Assembly: GCF_007096355.1 (NCBI RefSeq)
Contig: NZ_VKDF01000014.1
Location: forward strand, 28,319-92,318
DNA: 64,000 bases
Reading direction: 5' to 3'
DNA from: Paracoccus sp. M683
GTDB lineage: Bacteria > Pseudomonadota > Alphaproteobacteria > Rhodobacterales > Rhodobacteraceae
Part shown: in pieces, positions 15,064-22,581 of the stretch
Position numbering within the stretch: position 1 is the stretch's first letter
How the letters are laid out: each line of letters opens with the position of its first letter
Made by a program: the position numbers and the translations under genes
Notes under the pieces: generated by a model
What the model was told of the DNA's origin: nothing
Databases searched by the model: none
The model's input: the letters and a program-made list of their open reading frames with translations, nothing else

Positions 15064-15164
15064 CGGGTTATTGTGATTCGCCTTGCTCAGGTGCTGGCGA
15101 ATGTCTGGTTGCGCGGATGGCCGGCTGGTTGTAACCCGCAATCACAGCAAAGAAGGCCGCAATC
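15064..15164 (+). promoter_or_regulatory. Structured leader upstream of metZ, candidate cis-regulatory RNA
   Basis: A 7-bp hairpin ATTCGCC (15076-15082) / GGCGAAT (15096-15102) sits between two further complementary pairs: CGGGTTA (15064-15070) with TAACCCG (15132-15138), and TGTGATT (15072-15078) with AATCACA (15140-15146). The last two pairs cross, so they would form a pseudoknot or be mutually exclusive. The 3' strands end directly before the AAGAAGG ribosome-binding site. SAM-II riboswitches, also pseudoknots, precede metZ in some alphaproteobacteria, but their conserved core is not recognised here. Confidence 0.4.
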
Positions 15165-16352
15165 ATGACCGATAAGCCGCAGAAACCCGCCCATCCCCGG
15201 ACCATGGCGGTCCATCACGGCACCCGCCGCAGCCAATATGGCGAGATGGCCGAGGCGATTTTTCTGACCCAGGGCTTTGTCTATGACACCGCCGAACAGG
15301 CCGAGGCGCGCTTCATCGAGACCGGCCCGGACGAATTCATCTATGCCCGTTATGGCAACCCCACCAGCCGCATGTTCGAGGATCGCATCGCCGCGCTGGA
15401 AGGGACTGAAGACGCCTTTGCCACGGCCAGCGGCATGGCTGCGGTGAATGGCGCGCTGTTTTCGCTTTGCGCGCCGGGCGATCATGTCGTGGCGGCGCGG
15501 GCCCTGTTCGGGTCCTGTCTGTTCGTGCTGGACCTGCTGGCGAAATTCGGGGTCGAGGTCAGCTATGTCGACGGCACCGATCTGGACCAGTGGCGCACGG
15601 CGCTGCGGCCTGGCACAAGGGCGGTGTTCTTCGAAAGCGTCTCGAACCCGACGCTAGAGGTGATCGACATGAAGGCCGTCGCCGATCTGGCCCATGCGGC
15701 TGGTGCCGTGGTGGTGGTCGACAATGTCTTTGCCACGCCGGTCTTTTCGCGCGCGGTCGAACTGGGCGCCGATGTCGTCGTCTATTCCGCGACCAAGCAT
15801 ATTGATGGCGGCGGCCGGGCGCTGGCCGGGGTGATCTGCGGCACGCGCGATTATATCCGCAAGGTGGCCGAGCCTTACCTGAAACATACCGGCGGCGCGA
15901 TCAGCCCGTTTCACAGCTGGATCATGCTGAACGGTCTGGCGACCATGGATCTGCGCGTGCGGGCACAGGCCGACAGCGCGCTTGCCATCGCCAAGGCGTT
16001 GCAGGGCCATCCGGCGCTGAGTGGGGTGATCTATCCCGGCCTGCCTGATCATCCCCAGCACGATCTGGCCATGGCGCAGATGGGGTCGGGCGGCACCATG
16101 ATCGCCTTCGAACTGCGCGGCGGCAAGGATGCAGCCTTTGCCGCGCTGAACCGGATGCAGCTGGTCAAGATTTCCAACAATCTGGGCGATGCCAAGTCGA
16201 TTGTGACCCATCCCGCCACCACCACCCATCAGCGCCTGTCCGAGGATGAGCGCGCAAGGCTGGGCATCACGCCGGGCCTGCTGCGCCTTTCCGTCGGGTT
16301 GGAAAGTGCCGATGACCTGATCGCCGATCTGCGGCAGGCGTTCGGGAACTGA
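15165..16352 (+). CDS. metZ: O-succinylhomoserine sulfhydrylase
   Basis: A 395-residue PLP enzyme of the Cys/Met metabolism family that makes homocysteine from O-succinylhomoserine and sulfide in methionine synthesis. YARYGNPTSRMFEDRIAALEG (phosphate contacts), ATASGMAAV and the PLP-binding lysine in YSATKHIDGGGR are intact, followed by THPATTTHQRL. The sequence style (MTDKPQKPAHPRTMAVHHGTRRSQYGE) fits MetZ rather than cystathionine gamma-synthase. AAGAAGG lies 9 bases before the ATG and a structured leader precedes it. It links sulfide from the cys operon to methionine. Confidence 0.93.
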   Translation: MTDKPQKPAHPRTMAVHHGTRRSQYGEMAEAIFLTQGFVYDTAEQAEARFIETGPDEFIYARYGNPTSRMFEDRIAALEGTEDAFATASGMAAVNGALFSLCAPGDHVVAARALFGSCLFVLDLLAKFGVEVSYVDGTDLDQWRTALRPGTRAVFFESVSNPTLEVIDMKAVADLAHAAGAVVVVDNVFATPVFSRAVELGADVVVYSATKHIDGGGRALAGVICGTRDYIRKVAEPYLKHTGGAISPFHSWIMLNGLATMDLRVRAQADSALAIAKALQGHPALSGVIYPGLPDHPQHDLAMAQMGSGGTMIAFELRGGKDAAFAALNRMQLVKISNNLGDAKSIVTHPATTTHQRLSEDERARLGITPGLLRLSVGLESADDLIADLRQAFGN

Positions 16353-16450
16353 CAGGGTCGGGCGGGAACCAATTTGCTCGCCGTGGCTTGGGATTTCGGG
16401 TGACCGCGCCTATATGCTGGCAGCGGCCCCGACAGGCTGGAGGAGTGCAG

Positions 16451-17413
16451 ATGACCGAGAACCGTCCGATGATCCCGGCTTATCCCGCGCTGGCGCGTGA
16501 CTATGACGCCGATTTCAAGGTTGACGCGGCCTATAAGGCCAGCTTGCCCGACCTGCAAAACGGCCCGGCCAGCCTGATTGTCGGCGCGCATAAGCCGATC
16601 CAGCATGTCGGTATTTCGAATTTCCGGCTGCCGATCCGCTATCAGCGGCGCGACGGGGGCGAAATCACGCTGGAAACCAGCGTGACCGGCACCGTCAGTC
16701 TTGAGGCCGATCGCAAGGGCATCAACATGTCCCGGATCATGCGGTCCTTCTATGCCCATTCGGAAAAGCAGTTCAGCCTGAAGGTGCTGGAAGGCGCGCT
16801 GGACGATTACAAGACCGATCTGGACGCCTTTGACGCGCGCATCCTGATGCGGCTGTCCTATCCGGTGCGGGTTGAATCGCTGCGTTCCGGGCTGACCGGC
16901 TGGCAATATTACGACATCTCGCAAGAGGTGGTCGAACGGGCAGGGCAGCGGCTGCGGATCGTGCATTTCGACTATGTCTATTCCTCGACCTGCCCCTGTT
17001 CGCTGGAATTGTCCGAACATGCGCGCGAAGTGCGCGGCAGGCTGGCCACGCCGCATTCGCAGCGGTCAATCGCGCGGATTTCCGCAGTGATGAAGGGGCC
17101 GGAAAAGATCTGGTTCGAGGATCTGGTGGATCTGTGCCGCCGTGCCGTGCCGACCGAGACGCAGGTGATGGTCAAGCGCGAGGATGAGCAGGCCTTTGCC
17201 GAGTTGAACGCCGCCAATCCGATCTTTGTCGAGGACGCGGTGCGCGCCTTTGCCGGCGCGCTGGTCGAGGATGAGCGGTTCGGCGATTTCCACGTCGTCG
17301 CCAGCCATCAGGAATCGCTGCATTCCCATGACGCGGTCAGCGTGCTGACCGATGGCCCGACCTTTGCCCAGCAATCGCTGGACCCGGCATTGTTCGCGCG
17401 GCTCAGGGCCTGA
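16451..17413 (+). CDS. folE2: GTP cyclohydrolase IB (FolE2)
   Basis: A 320-residue cytoplasmic enzyme making 7,8-dihydroneopterin triphosphate for folate (and queuosine) synthesis. FolE2 features are GISNFRLPIRY, RKGINMSRIMRSFY, the metal-site cysteine segment SSTCPCSLELSEHAR and AVMKGPEKIWFEDLVDL, with ASHQESLHSHDAV near the end. Unlike FolE, this class can use metals other than zinc. AGGAG precedes the ATG at 16451. No Zur box was looked for successfully, and no other folate gene is adjacent. Confidence 0.95.
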   Translation: MTENRPMIPAYPALARDYDADFKVDAAYKASLPDLQNGPASLIVGAHKPIQHVGISNFRLPIRYQRRDGGEITLETSVTGTVSLEADRKGINMSRIMRSFYAHSEKQFSLKVLEGALDDYKTDLDAFDARILMRLSYPVRVESLRSGLTGWQYYDISQEVVERAGQRLRIVHFDYVYSSTCPCSLELSEHAREVRGRLATPHSQRSIARISAVMKGPEKIWFEDLVDLCRRAVPTETQVMVKREDEQAFAELNAANPIFVEDAVRAFAGALVEDERFGDFHVVASHQESLHSHDAVSVLTDGPTFAQQSLDPALFARLRA

Positions 17414-17453
17414 CCCAGGCCGCGCGTTCGTCGCTGTTGGGCCTGCGCCCTGG

Positions 17454-18272
17454 TCAGCCGGGCGTTCTGATCGGCGCGATCGACAGGGCATAAAGCCCGC
17501 CTTCGTCATCGCCAAGCGCGGTCAGGCTGATGCAGAGGGTGCGATCCTCGTTTTCCGCGACCAGATCCAGCTTGCTGTTGGTATCGCCGCCGCCATCGTC
17601 ATCTTCGGACACCAGCTGCCCGATCTGATCCTCCAGCCGCAGGAAGGTGTCAAAGACGGGGCTGCTGGCCATGATCTGAACGCCGGTGCCGGCCTTGACG
17701 GTCACAGCCATGGTCACGGCACCGGACAGCCGCCCACTGGTGATGATTTCGTCGCTGCCCGTGCCGATCTCGACCGGCGCATCTGATCTGGTGATGCAGG
17801 CATCGGGGCCGGGGGCCGGCGCGACCGTGACGGGCACGATGGCGCCGGCTGTTTCGGGGTCAAAGAACTGATCGACTTGCAGGCAATAGGTGCCGGGCTG
17901 CATAGCAGCGACGATGCGTGCGTTGGATTCGTCAGCGCCATCATCATCCGATGTCACGACCTTGCCCTGCTGATCGAACAGCGCCAGCGTCGGGTCGCTT
18001 TGGCTGGTATCTGTCGCCATGGTCAGCGCGATCGGGGCCGTGGTGGTGATTTCCACATATTGCGGTTCGTTGCGCGTCAGCTGCACGAACTCGCCCGTCA
18101 CGCCCGTCGGCTGCTGATCAAAGCTGAGAGTGCCGGCATTCAGCGCCACAGGCTGCCCGCACGCGCCGGTCGCCGCCTGCGCCGGTTCCTGCGCCAGCAC
18201 GACCGTGCCTGACAGCGGCAATGAGAGCGAGGCAATTGAGGTGGCAAGAAGCAAAGGCCTGAAATGACGCAT
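17454..18272 (-). CDS. Secreted protein with two PPC-like beta-sandwich domains
   Basis: A 272-residue protein with a Sec signal peptide (MRHFRPLLLATSIASLSLPL, cleavage near VVLAQE). Two related domains follow: one near residues 45-150 (LFDQQGKVVTSDDDGADESN, then PGTYCLQVDQFFDP) and one near 160-265 (LRLEDQIGQLVSEDDDGGGD, then RTLCISLTALGDDEGG). The D-D-D-G-A/G...N-S-x-L pattern is typical of bacterial pre-peptidase C-terminal (PPC) domains, which aid secretion or anchoring; no catalytic domain is present. AGGAG lies 8 bases before the ATG at 18272; the frame continues upstream but without supporting features. Role unknown. Confidence 0.75.
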   Translation of the reverse strand: MRHFRPLLLATSIASLSLPLSGTVVLAQEPAQAATGACGQPVALNAGTLSFDQQPTGVTGEFVQLTRNEPQYVEITTTAPIALTMATDTSQSDPTLALFDQQGKVVTSDDDGADESNARIVAAMQPGTYCLQVDQFFDPETAGAIVPVTVAPAPGPDACITRSDAPVEIGTGSDEIITSGRLSGAVTMAVTVKAGTGVQIMASSPVFDTFLRLEDQIGQLVSEDDDGGGDTNSKLDLVAENEDRTLCISLTALGDDEGGLYALSIAPIRTPG

Positions 18273-18386
18273 GGAAATCTCCTGATGATCGTTAACCCGG
18301 CACCCTTGCTGAAGGGGAACAGGTCTTGCGTCAAGGACCGTATTGCACGGCTTCTGTGGCGAAGGTGGCATTTTCACGAATGTTGG

Positions 18387-18401
18387 GAACATAATAAGAA
18401 C
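18387..18401. promoter_or_regulatory. LexA box of uvrD/pcrA
   Basis: GAAC-ATAATAA-GAAC exactly fits the alphaproteobacterial LexA operator GTTC-N7-GTTC read on the other strand. It lies 42 bases before the preferred uvrD start, a position suited to SOS repression. Confidence 0.8.
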
Positions 18402-18442
18402 ACACTCTTCCCATGTGGGGCGGTCATCGCTATGTTTCACGC

Positions 18443-20833
18443 ATGAGTCAGTTCGATGATACCGATGCCTTCCAGGCTGCCGTGCCGCTGTCGCAGCGCG
18501 CCATGGCCGCGCGCCCGGCCCCCTATCTTGAGGGGTTGAACGCCGCGCAGCGCGAAGCGGTCGAGGCGCTGGACGGCCCGGTTCTGATGCTGGCGGGGGC
18601 GGGGACGGGCAAGACCCGCGCGCTGACCACGCGGATTGCGCATCTCTTGATGCTGGGCAAGGCGCGGCCTGGGCAGATTCTGGCGGTGACATTCACCAAC
18701 AAGGCCGCGCGCGAGATGAAGCTGCGCATTGGCCGGTTGCTGGGCGAGGCGGTCGAGGGCATGCCCTGGCTGGGCACCTTTCATTCGATCAGCGTCAAGA
18801 TCCTGCGCCGCCATGCCGAGTTGATCGGCAGGGATGGCCTGCATCTGAAGCCCAGCTTTACCATTCTGGACACCGATGATCAGCTGCGCCTGCTGAAACA
18901 GCTGATTGCGGCTGAAAATATCGACGAAAAACGCTGGCCTGCGCGGCAATTGGCCGGACTGATCGACGGCTGGAAGAACCGCTGCATCACCCCGGCGCGG
19001 CTGCCCAAGGGCGAGGGCGCGGCCTTTGACGGCATGGGCGGTCAGCTTTACGCCGCCTATCAGGACCGGCTTCTTGCGCTGAATGCCGTCGATTTCGGCG
19101 ATCTGCTGATGCATTGCGTGACGCTGTTTCAGGCCCATCCCGATGTGCTGCAACAATGGCAGGATCGGTTCCGCTATATTCTGGTGGACGAGTATCAGGA
19201 CACCAATATCGCGCAATACATGTGGCTGCGGCTGTTGGCGCAGGCGCATCGCAACATTTGCTGCGTGGGCGATGACGACCAGTCGATCTATGGCTGGCGC
19301 GGGGCCGAGGTGGGCAACATCCTGCGGTTCGAACAGGATTTCCCCGGCGCGCGGGTGATCCGGCTGGAACAGAATTACCGCTCAACCCCGCATATCCTGG
19401 CCGCGGCTTCCGGGCTGATCGCCGCGAATGCGGGCCGTCTGGGCAAGACCCTGTGGACCGATGCCGAGGAAGAGGGCGAAAAGATTCGCCTGATCGGCCA
19501 TTGGGACAGCGAGGCCGAGGCGCGCTGGATCGGCGAGGAAATCGAGGCATTCCAGGGCGGCCACCGCGCCAGCATCGGCCGGACAAGCCTGAACGACATC
19601 GCCATCCTTGTGCGCGCCAGCCATCAGATGCGCGCCTTCGAGGACCGGTTCATGACCATCGGCCTGCCCTATCGGGTGATTGGCGGACCGCGCTTCTATG
19701 AGCGGCAGGAAATTCGCGATGCCATGGCCTATTTCCGGCTGGTGGTCAGCCCGGCCGATGATCTGGCCTTTGAAAGGATCGTGAACACCCCCAAGCGCGG
19801 CCTTGGCGACAAGGCGGTGAAGACGATCCAGACGGTTGCGCGGCAAAATGGCGTGGGCCTGTTGGAAGGCGCGCGGATTGCCGTGGACGAGGGGCATCTG
19901 GGCGGCAGGGGCTTGGCCAACCTGCGTGATTTCGTGGCCGGCATCGGGCGCTGGCATGCCGATGCAATCGACAGCAGCGCCAACCATGTCGAACTGGCCG
20001 AGCGGATTCTGGATGAATCCGGTTACACCGCCATGTGGCAGAACGAAAAGACGCCCGATGCTCCGGGCCGGCTGGACAACCTGAAGGAACTGGTCAAGGC
20101 GCTGGAAGAATTCGACAATCTTCAGGGCTTTCTGGAGCATGTCGCGCTGGTCATGGATCGGGACGAGGGCGAGACGACCGAACAGGTCAGCATCATGACC
20201 CTGCATGCCGCCAAGGGGCTGGAATTTCCCATCGTGTTCCTGCCCGGTTGGGAAGACGGGCTGTTTCCCAGCCAGCGCGCGATGGAAGACAGTGGCAACA
20301 AGGGGTTGGAGGAAGAGCGGCGGCTTGCCTATGTCGGCATCACGCGGGCCGAAAGGCTGGCCACGATCAGTTTTGCCGGCAATCGGCGGCTGTATGGGCA
20401 GTGGCAATCCAGCATGCCTTCGCGCTTTGTCGACGAGTTGCCTACCGATCATGTCGAGGTGCTGACCCCGCCCGGCCTCTATGGTGGCGGCTATGGCGCG
20501 GCGATGGCCTTTGCCGGGGCCAATGCCGGAACCGACATGCATGACCGGGCGGCGCAGGCCGATGTCTATAACTCGCCCGGCTGGAAGCGGATGCAGGCCA
20601 ACGCCGCCGTTCGCAGGGCGCCTGTGCATCGCACGCCCGTGGTGATCGACGCCGATCCGGCAGCGGGCTTTGCCGTGGGCGACCGGGTGTTTCACCAGAA
20701 ATTCGGGAACGGCACCATCATGGGCATCGCCGAGGATACGCTGACCGTGCAATTCACCACTGGCTTCAAGACGATCAAGGCCGCCTATGTCCAGCCTTCG
20801 GGTGCAGCCGGCGGGGATGACGTGCCGTTCTGA
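18443..20833 (+). CDS. uvrD: ATP-dependent DNA helicase UvrD/PcrA
   Basis: A 796-residue superfamily 1 3'-5' helicase of nucleotide excision and mismatch repair. Motifs in order: Q motif LNAAQREAVEAL, Walker A AGAGTGKT, Ia VTFTNKAAREM, II VDEYQDTN, III GDDDQSIYGWRGA, IV LEQNYRST, V TLHAAKGLEFP, VI EERRLAYVGITRA. The C-terminal 45 residues (GDRVFHQKFGNGTIMGIAED) form the Tudor-like domain that contacts RNA polymerase in PcrA. The ATG at 18443 begins the natural N-terminus; an in-frame ATG at 18413 lies only 12 bases past the LexA box. SOS regulation is indicated by that box. Convergent with rlmJ, 17 bases apart. Confidence 0.96.
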   Translation: MSQFDDTDAFQAAVPLSQRAMAARPAPYLEGLNAAQREAVEALDGPVLMLAGAGTGKTRALTTRIAHLLMLGKARPGQILAVTFTNKAAREMKLRIGRLLGEAVEGMPWLGTFHSISVKILRRHAELIGRDGLHLKPSFTILDTDDQLRLLKQLIAAENIDEKRWPARQLAGLIDGWKNRCITPARLPKGEGAAFDGMGGQLYAAYQDRLLALNAVDFGDLLMHCVTLFQAHPDVLQQWQDRFRYILVDEYQDTNIAQYMWLRLLAQAHRNICCVGDDDQSIYGWRGAEVGNILRFEQDFPGARVIRLEQNYRSTPHILAAASGLIAANAGRLGKTLWTDAEEEGEKIRLIGHWDSEAEARWIGEEIEAFQGGHRASIGRTSLNDIAILVRASHQMRAFEDRFMTIGLPYRVIGGPRFYERQEIRDAMAYFRLVVSPADDLAFERIVNTPKRGLGDKAVKTIQTVARQNGVGLLEGARIAVDEGHLGGRGLANLRDFVAGIGRWHADAIDSSANHVELAERILDESGYTAMWQNEKTPDAPGRLDNLKELVKALEEFDNLQGFLEHVALVMDRDEGETTEQVSIMTLHAAKGLEFPIVFLPGWEDGLFPSQRAMEDSGNKGLEEERRLAYVGITRAERLATISFAGNRRLYGQWQSSMPSRFVDELPTDHVEVLTPPGLYGGGYGAAMAFAGANAGTDMHDRAAQADVYNSPGWKRMQANAAVRRAPVHRTPVVIDADPAAGFAVGDRVFHQKFGNGTIMGIAEDTLTVQFTTGFKTIKAAYVQPSGAAGGDDVPF

Positions 20834-20850
20834 CCGGGAACGGCCCTCTG

Positions 20851-21636
20851 TTACTTGCTCATCGCCTTGGCCACGGCCTCTTCCAGCCGCGCGGCTTCCC
20901 GGTCCAGGCCCCAGGGCGGGTTGATCCAGAACATGCCTGATCCGACCATGTTGTGATCCGGGCGGATCGGTGGAAAGCGGATCTCGGAGACCAGCGCATC
21001 GCGATGATCGCTGCGCAGCCGCTTCAACATCGGCAGGTGGCGCTCGTCGGTCAGGATCGGATACCACAGCGCGATCGTGCCGACATTCCATTTGCGGACG
21101 ATCTGGCTGATATGACGGGGGATATCGTCATATTCCGACTTCACCTCATAGCTGGGATCAATCAGCATCAGACCCCGGCGCGGCGTCGGCGGGCACAGCG
21201 ACTGCGCCATGGCGAAACCGTCGCGGCGATGGATCGTCGCAAAACCCGCCACCCAGGACAGGGCGGCATGTTCGGCCGGATGCAGCTCGGCCAGATGCAC
21301 GCTGTCTTTCTTGCGCAGGAAGTAATGCGCCACCAGCGGCGATCCGGGATAGGCGGTCCGTCCATGGGCCGCGCGCACCGCAGCCAGTGCGGACAGATAG
21401 GGATGGCCGGCCTGTAGCCAGCTTTCGGCCTCGGCCCGGCGGATACCGGCCTGAGCCTCGCCGGTCTTTTGCGACTCGGCGCTGTCCAGCCTGTACAAGC
21501 CGCGCCCGGCATGGGTTTCAAGATAGCTGAGCGGCTTATCCTTGCGCATCAGATAGTCCAGCGCCACCGCAAGCAGCGCATGCTTGTGAAAATCTGCCAG
21601 ATTCCCGGCGTGATATGCGTGCTGATAGCTAAGCAT
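20851..21636 (-). CDS. rlmJ: 23S rRNA (adenine-2030-N6)-methyltransferase RlmJ
   Basis: A 261-residue SAM-dependent methyltransferase that modifies A2030 of 23S rRNA. The start MLSYQHAYHAGNLADFHKH matches the family N-terminus; LETHAGRGLY is the SAM-binding glycine loop and LIDPSYE the catalytic motif (DPPY in most N6-adenine methyltransferases, here Ser replaces the second Pro), with GSGMFWINPPWGL near the end. E. coli RlmJ is about 280 residues. The terminator of the CcsR-like array lies only 25 bases before its start, so expression may include read-through from the DUF1127 promoter. Confidence 0.92.
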   Translation of the reverse strand: MLSYQHAYHAGNLADFHKHALLAVALDYLMRKDKPLSYLETHAGRGLYRLDSAESQKTGEAQAGIRRAEAESWLQAGHPYLSALAAVRAAHGRTAYPGSPLVAHYFLRKKDSVHLAELHPAEHAALSWVAGFATIHRRDGFAMAQSLCPPTPRRGLMLIDPSYEVKSEYDDIPRHISQIVRKWNVGTIALWYPILTDERHLPMLKRLRSDHRDALVSEIRFPPIRPDHNMVGSGMFWINPPWGLDREAARLEEAVAKAMSK

Positions 21637-21660
21637 ATTCCGCCCATAACGTGCGCGTGA

Positions 21661-21707
21661 ACAAAAGAAAAGCGGCGGCGCCCAGGGAGGAGGAGGGGCG
21701 CCGCCGC
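21661..21707 (-). terminator. Terminator at the 3' end of the CcsR-like array (also its last hairpin)
   Basis: On the minus strand the perfect 12-bp stem GCGGCGGCGCCC / GGGCGCCGCCGC (loop carrying CTCCTCCTCCCT) is followed by TTTTCTTTTG, so the final array unit doubles as a Rho-independent terminator. Confidence 0.85.
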
Positions 21708-21998
21708 GACAACGCTGGCCCAGGGAGGAGGAGGGGCCGCGTATGGGGTGCGGTGATGCCCAGGGAGGAGGAGGGGCGGTCACCGCGGACGAAGGCACTG
21801 TCAAGGGAGGAGGAGTGACAGCGTGCCCCCGTATTCTGTCAGCGGCGGCCCTGGGAGGAGGAGACGGGCCGCCGCTGTGGCAGGATCACCCTAGGGAGGA
21901 GGACGGGCGATCCTGCAATCTGTTGGCGGCATCCTCTAGGGAGGAGGAGGGAGGATGCCGCCTGAACCCTTGCCCCAGGGAGGAGGAGGGGGCCAGGG
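21672..21998 (-). ncRNA. Array of eight CcsR/cuckoo-type sRNA hairpins with anti-Shine-Dalgarno loops
   Basis: Eight stem-loops in tandem, each with CTCCTCCTCCC in the loop when read on the minus strand. In transcription order (stem arms): 21967-21976/21989-21998; 21925-21936/21951-21962; 21881-21891/21905-21915; 21840-21851/21866-21877; 21794-21803/21816-21827; 21750-21761/21774-21786; 21712-21721/21734-21742; 21672-21683/21696-21707. Stem sequences differ between units while the loop is constant, so base pairing is conserved, as expected of structured RNA. They follow a DUF1127 gene, as the four CcsR RNAs follow ccaF1 in Rhodobacter sphaeroides; those RNAs are processed from the DUF1127 transcript and act in stress and C1 metabolism. 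Eight units instead of four is the notable point. Exact RNA ends cannot be seen. Confidence 0.85.
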
Positions 21999-22011
21999 AT
22001 TCGAAACCTTC

Positions 22012-22242
22012 TTACTTCGCGGTGCCGTAGGCAGCTTCGCGGGCGATGCGGGTGATCATCGAGCGGTGAATGCCCAGATCGTCCAGGTCGCGTGCGGTCA
22101 GCGCGTTCAGTTCGCGGATCGTTTGCCGGTAAACGGCGTTGCGGGCACGGGCGTCCTGGATGCCGGCGACAAAGGCGCTCAGCTTGGCGCGGATGCCGGC
22201 CTCTTTGCGGTCGCTGCCGTGGATATGATCAAGTGCAGCCAT
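22012..22242 (-). CDS. ccaF1: DUF1127 protein, CcaF1-like RNA-binding protein
   Basis: A 76-residue basic protein. The C-terminal DUF1127 motif is RQTIRELNALTARDLDDLGI followed by HRSMITRIAREAAYG; the N-terminal part is MAALDHIHGSDRKEAGIRAK. AAGGA stands 10 bases before the ATG. In Rhodobacter sphaeroides the homologous gene directly precedes CcsR1-4 and its product binds RNA and affects sRNA maturation and turnover. Here it precedes eight CcsR-like hairpins on the same strand, 14 bases after its stop, so one transcript probably carries both. Assignment rests on family plus synteny. Confidence 0.88.
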   Translation of the reverse strand: MAALDHIHGSDRKEAGIRAKLSAFVAGIQDARARNAVYRQTIRELNALTARDLDDLGIHRSMITRIAREAAYGTAK

Positions 22243-22581
22243 GTTCGTATTCCTTGCGTCTGCTCATCTCGTCTTCGCCAGATCCGGATGATCCGGCGTT
22301 TCGTTGAGAACAAGATGGCCCCAATGCTGCGATTGCACAATGGCTGGATGCGGATTTCTGCCATGCAGTAATTGCATAACTGGCACTGACCTAAATTGTC
22401 GTGAGTTGCTGAAAATACGTTCAAATTTTCGCTGGTATGGCCGTTAGCGTCCACATTTCTGACGCAAAACCGTGATGTGACGCAGGGTCTGTTGGCCCGT
22501 TTGCGCGACATTTGGACGCGGTTGTTGCCCTCGCGATACGGTTCCATCATTTTAGCCAGAATTCGACAATGAGGTTAAGAG
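22243..22581. other. Divergent promoter region between ccaF1-like gene and mrp
   Basis: About 340 bases with no supportable gene. It contains the 15-bp dyad ATGCA-GTAAT-TGCAT (22363-22377), a GATCCGG repeated twice near 22281-22297, and the mrp ribosome-binding site (GAGG, 22571-22574). A CTTGTT on the minus strand (around 22310) could be part of a heat-shock-type promoter for the sRNA operon, since R. sphaeroides CcsR depends on RpoH factors, but no convincing -10 element was found. Confidence 0.5.

Noticed and set aside
21672..21998. Regularly spaced AGGGAGGAGGAG repeats resembling a CRISPR array
   Set aside because: The constant part is only about 11 bases, the variable parts form stems with each other around it, and a DUF1127 gene precedes; this fits CcsR/cuckoo RNAs, not repeat-spacer units. 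No cas gene is present.
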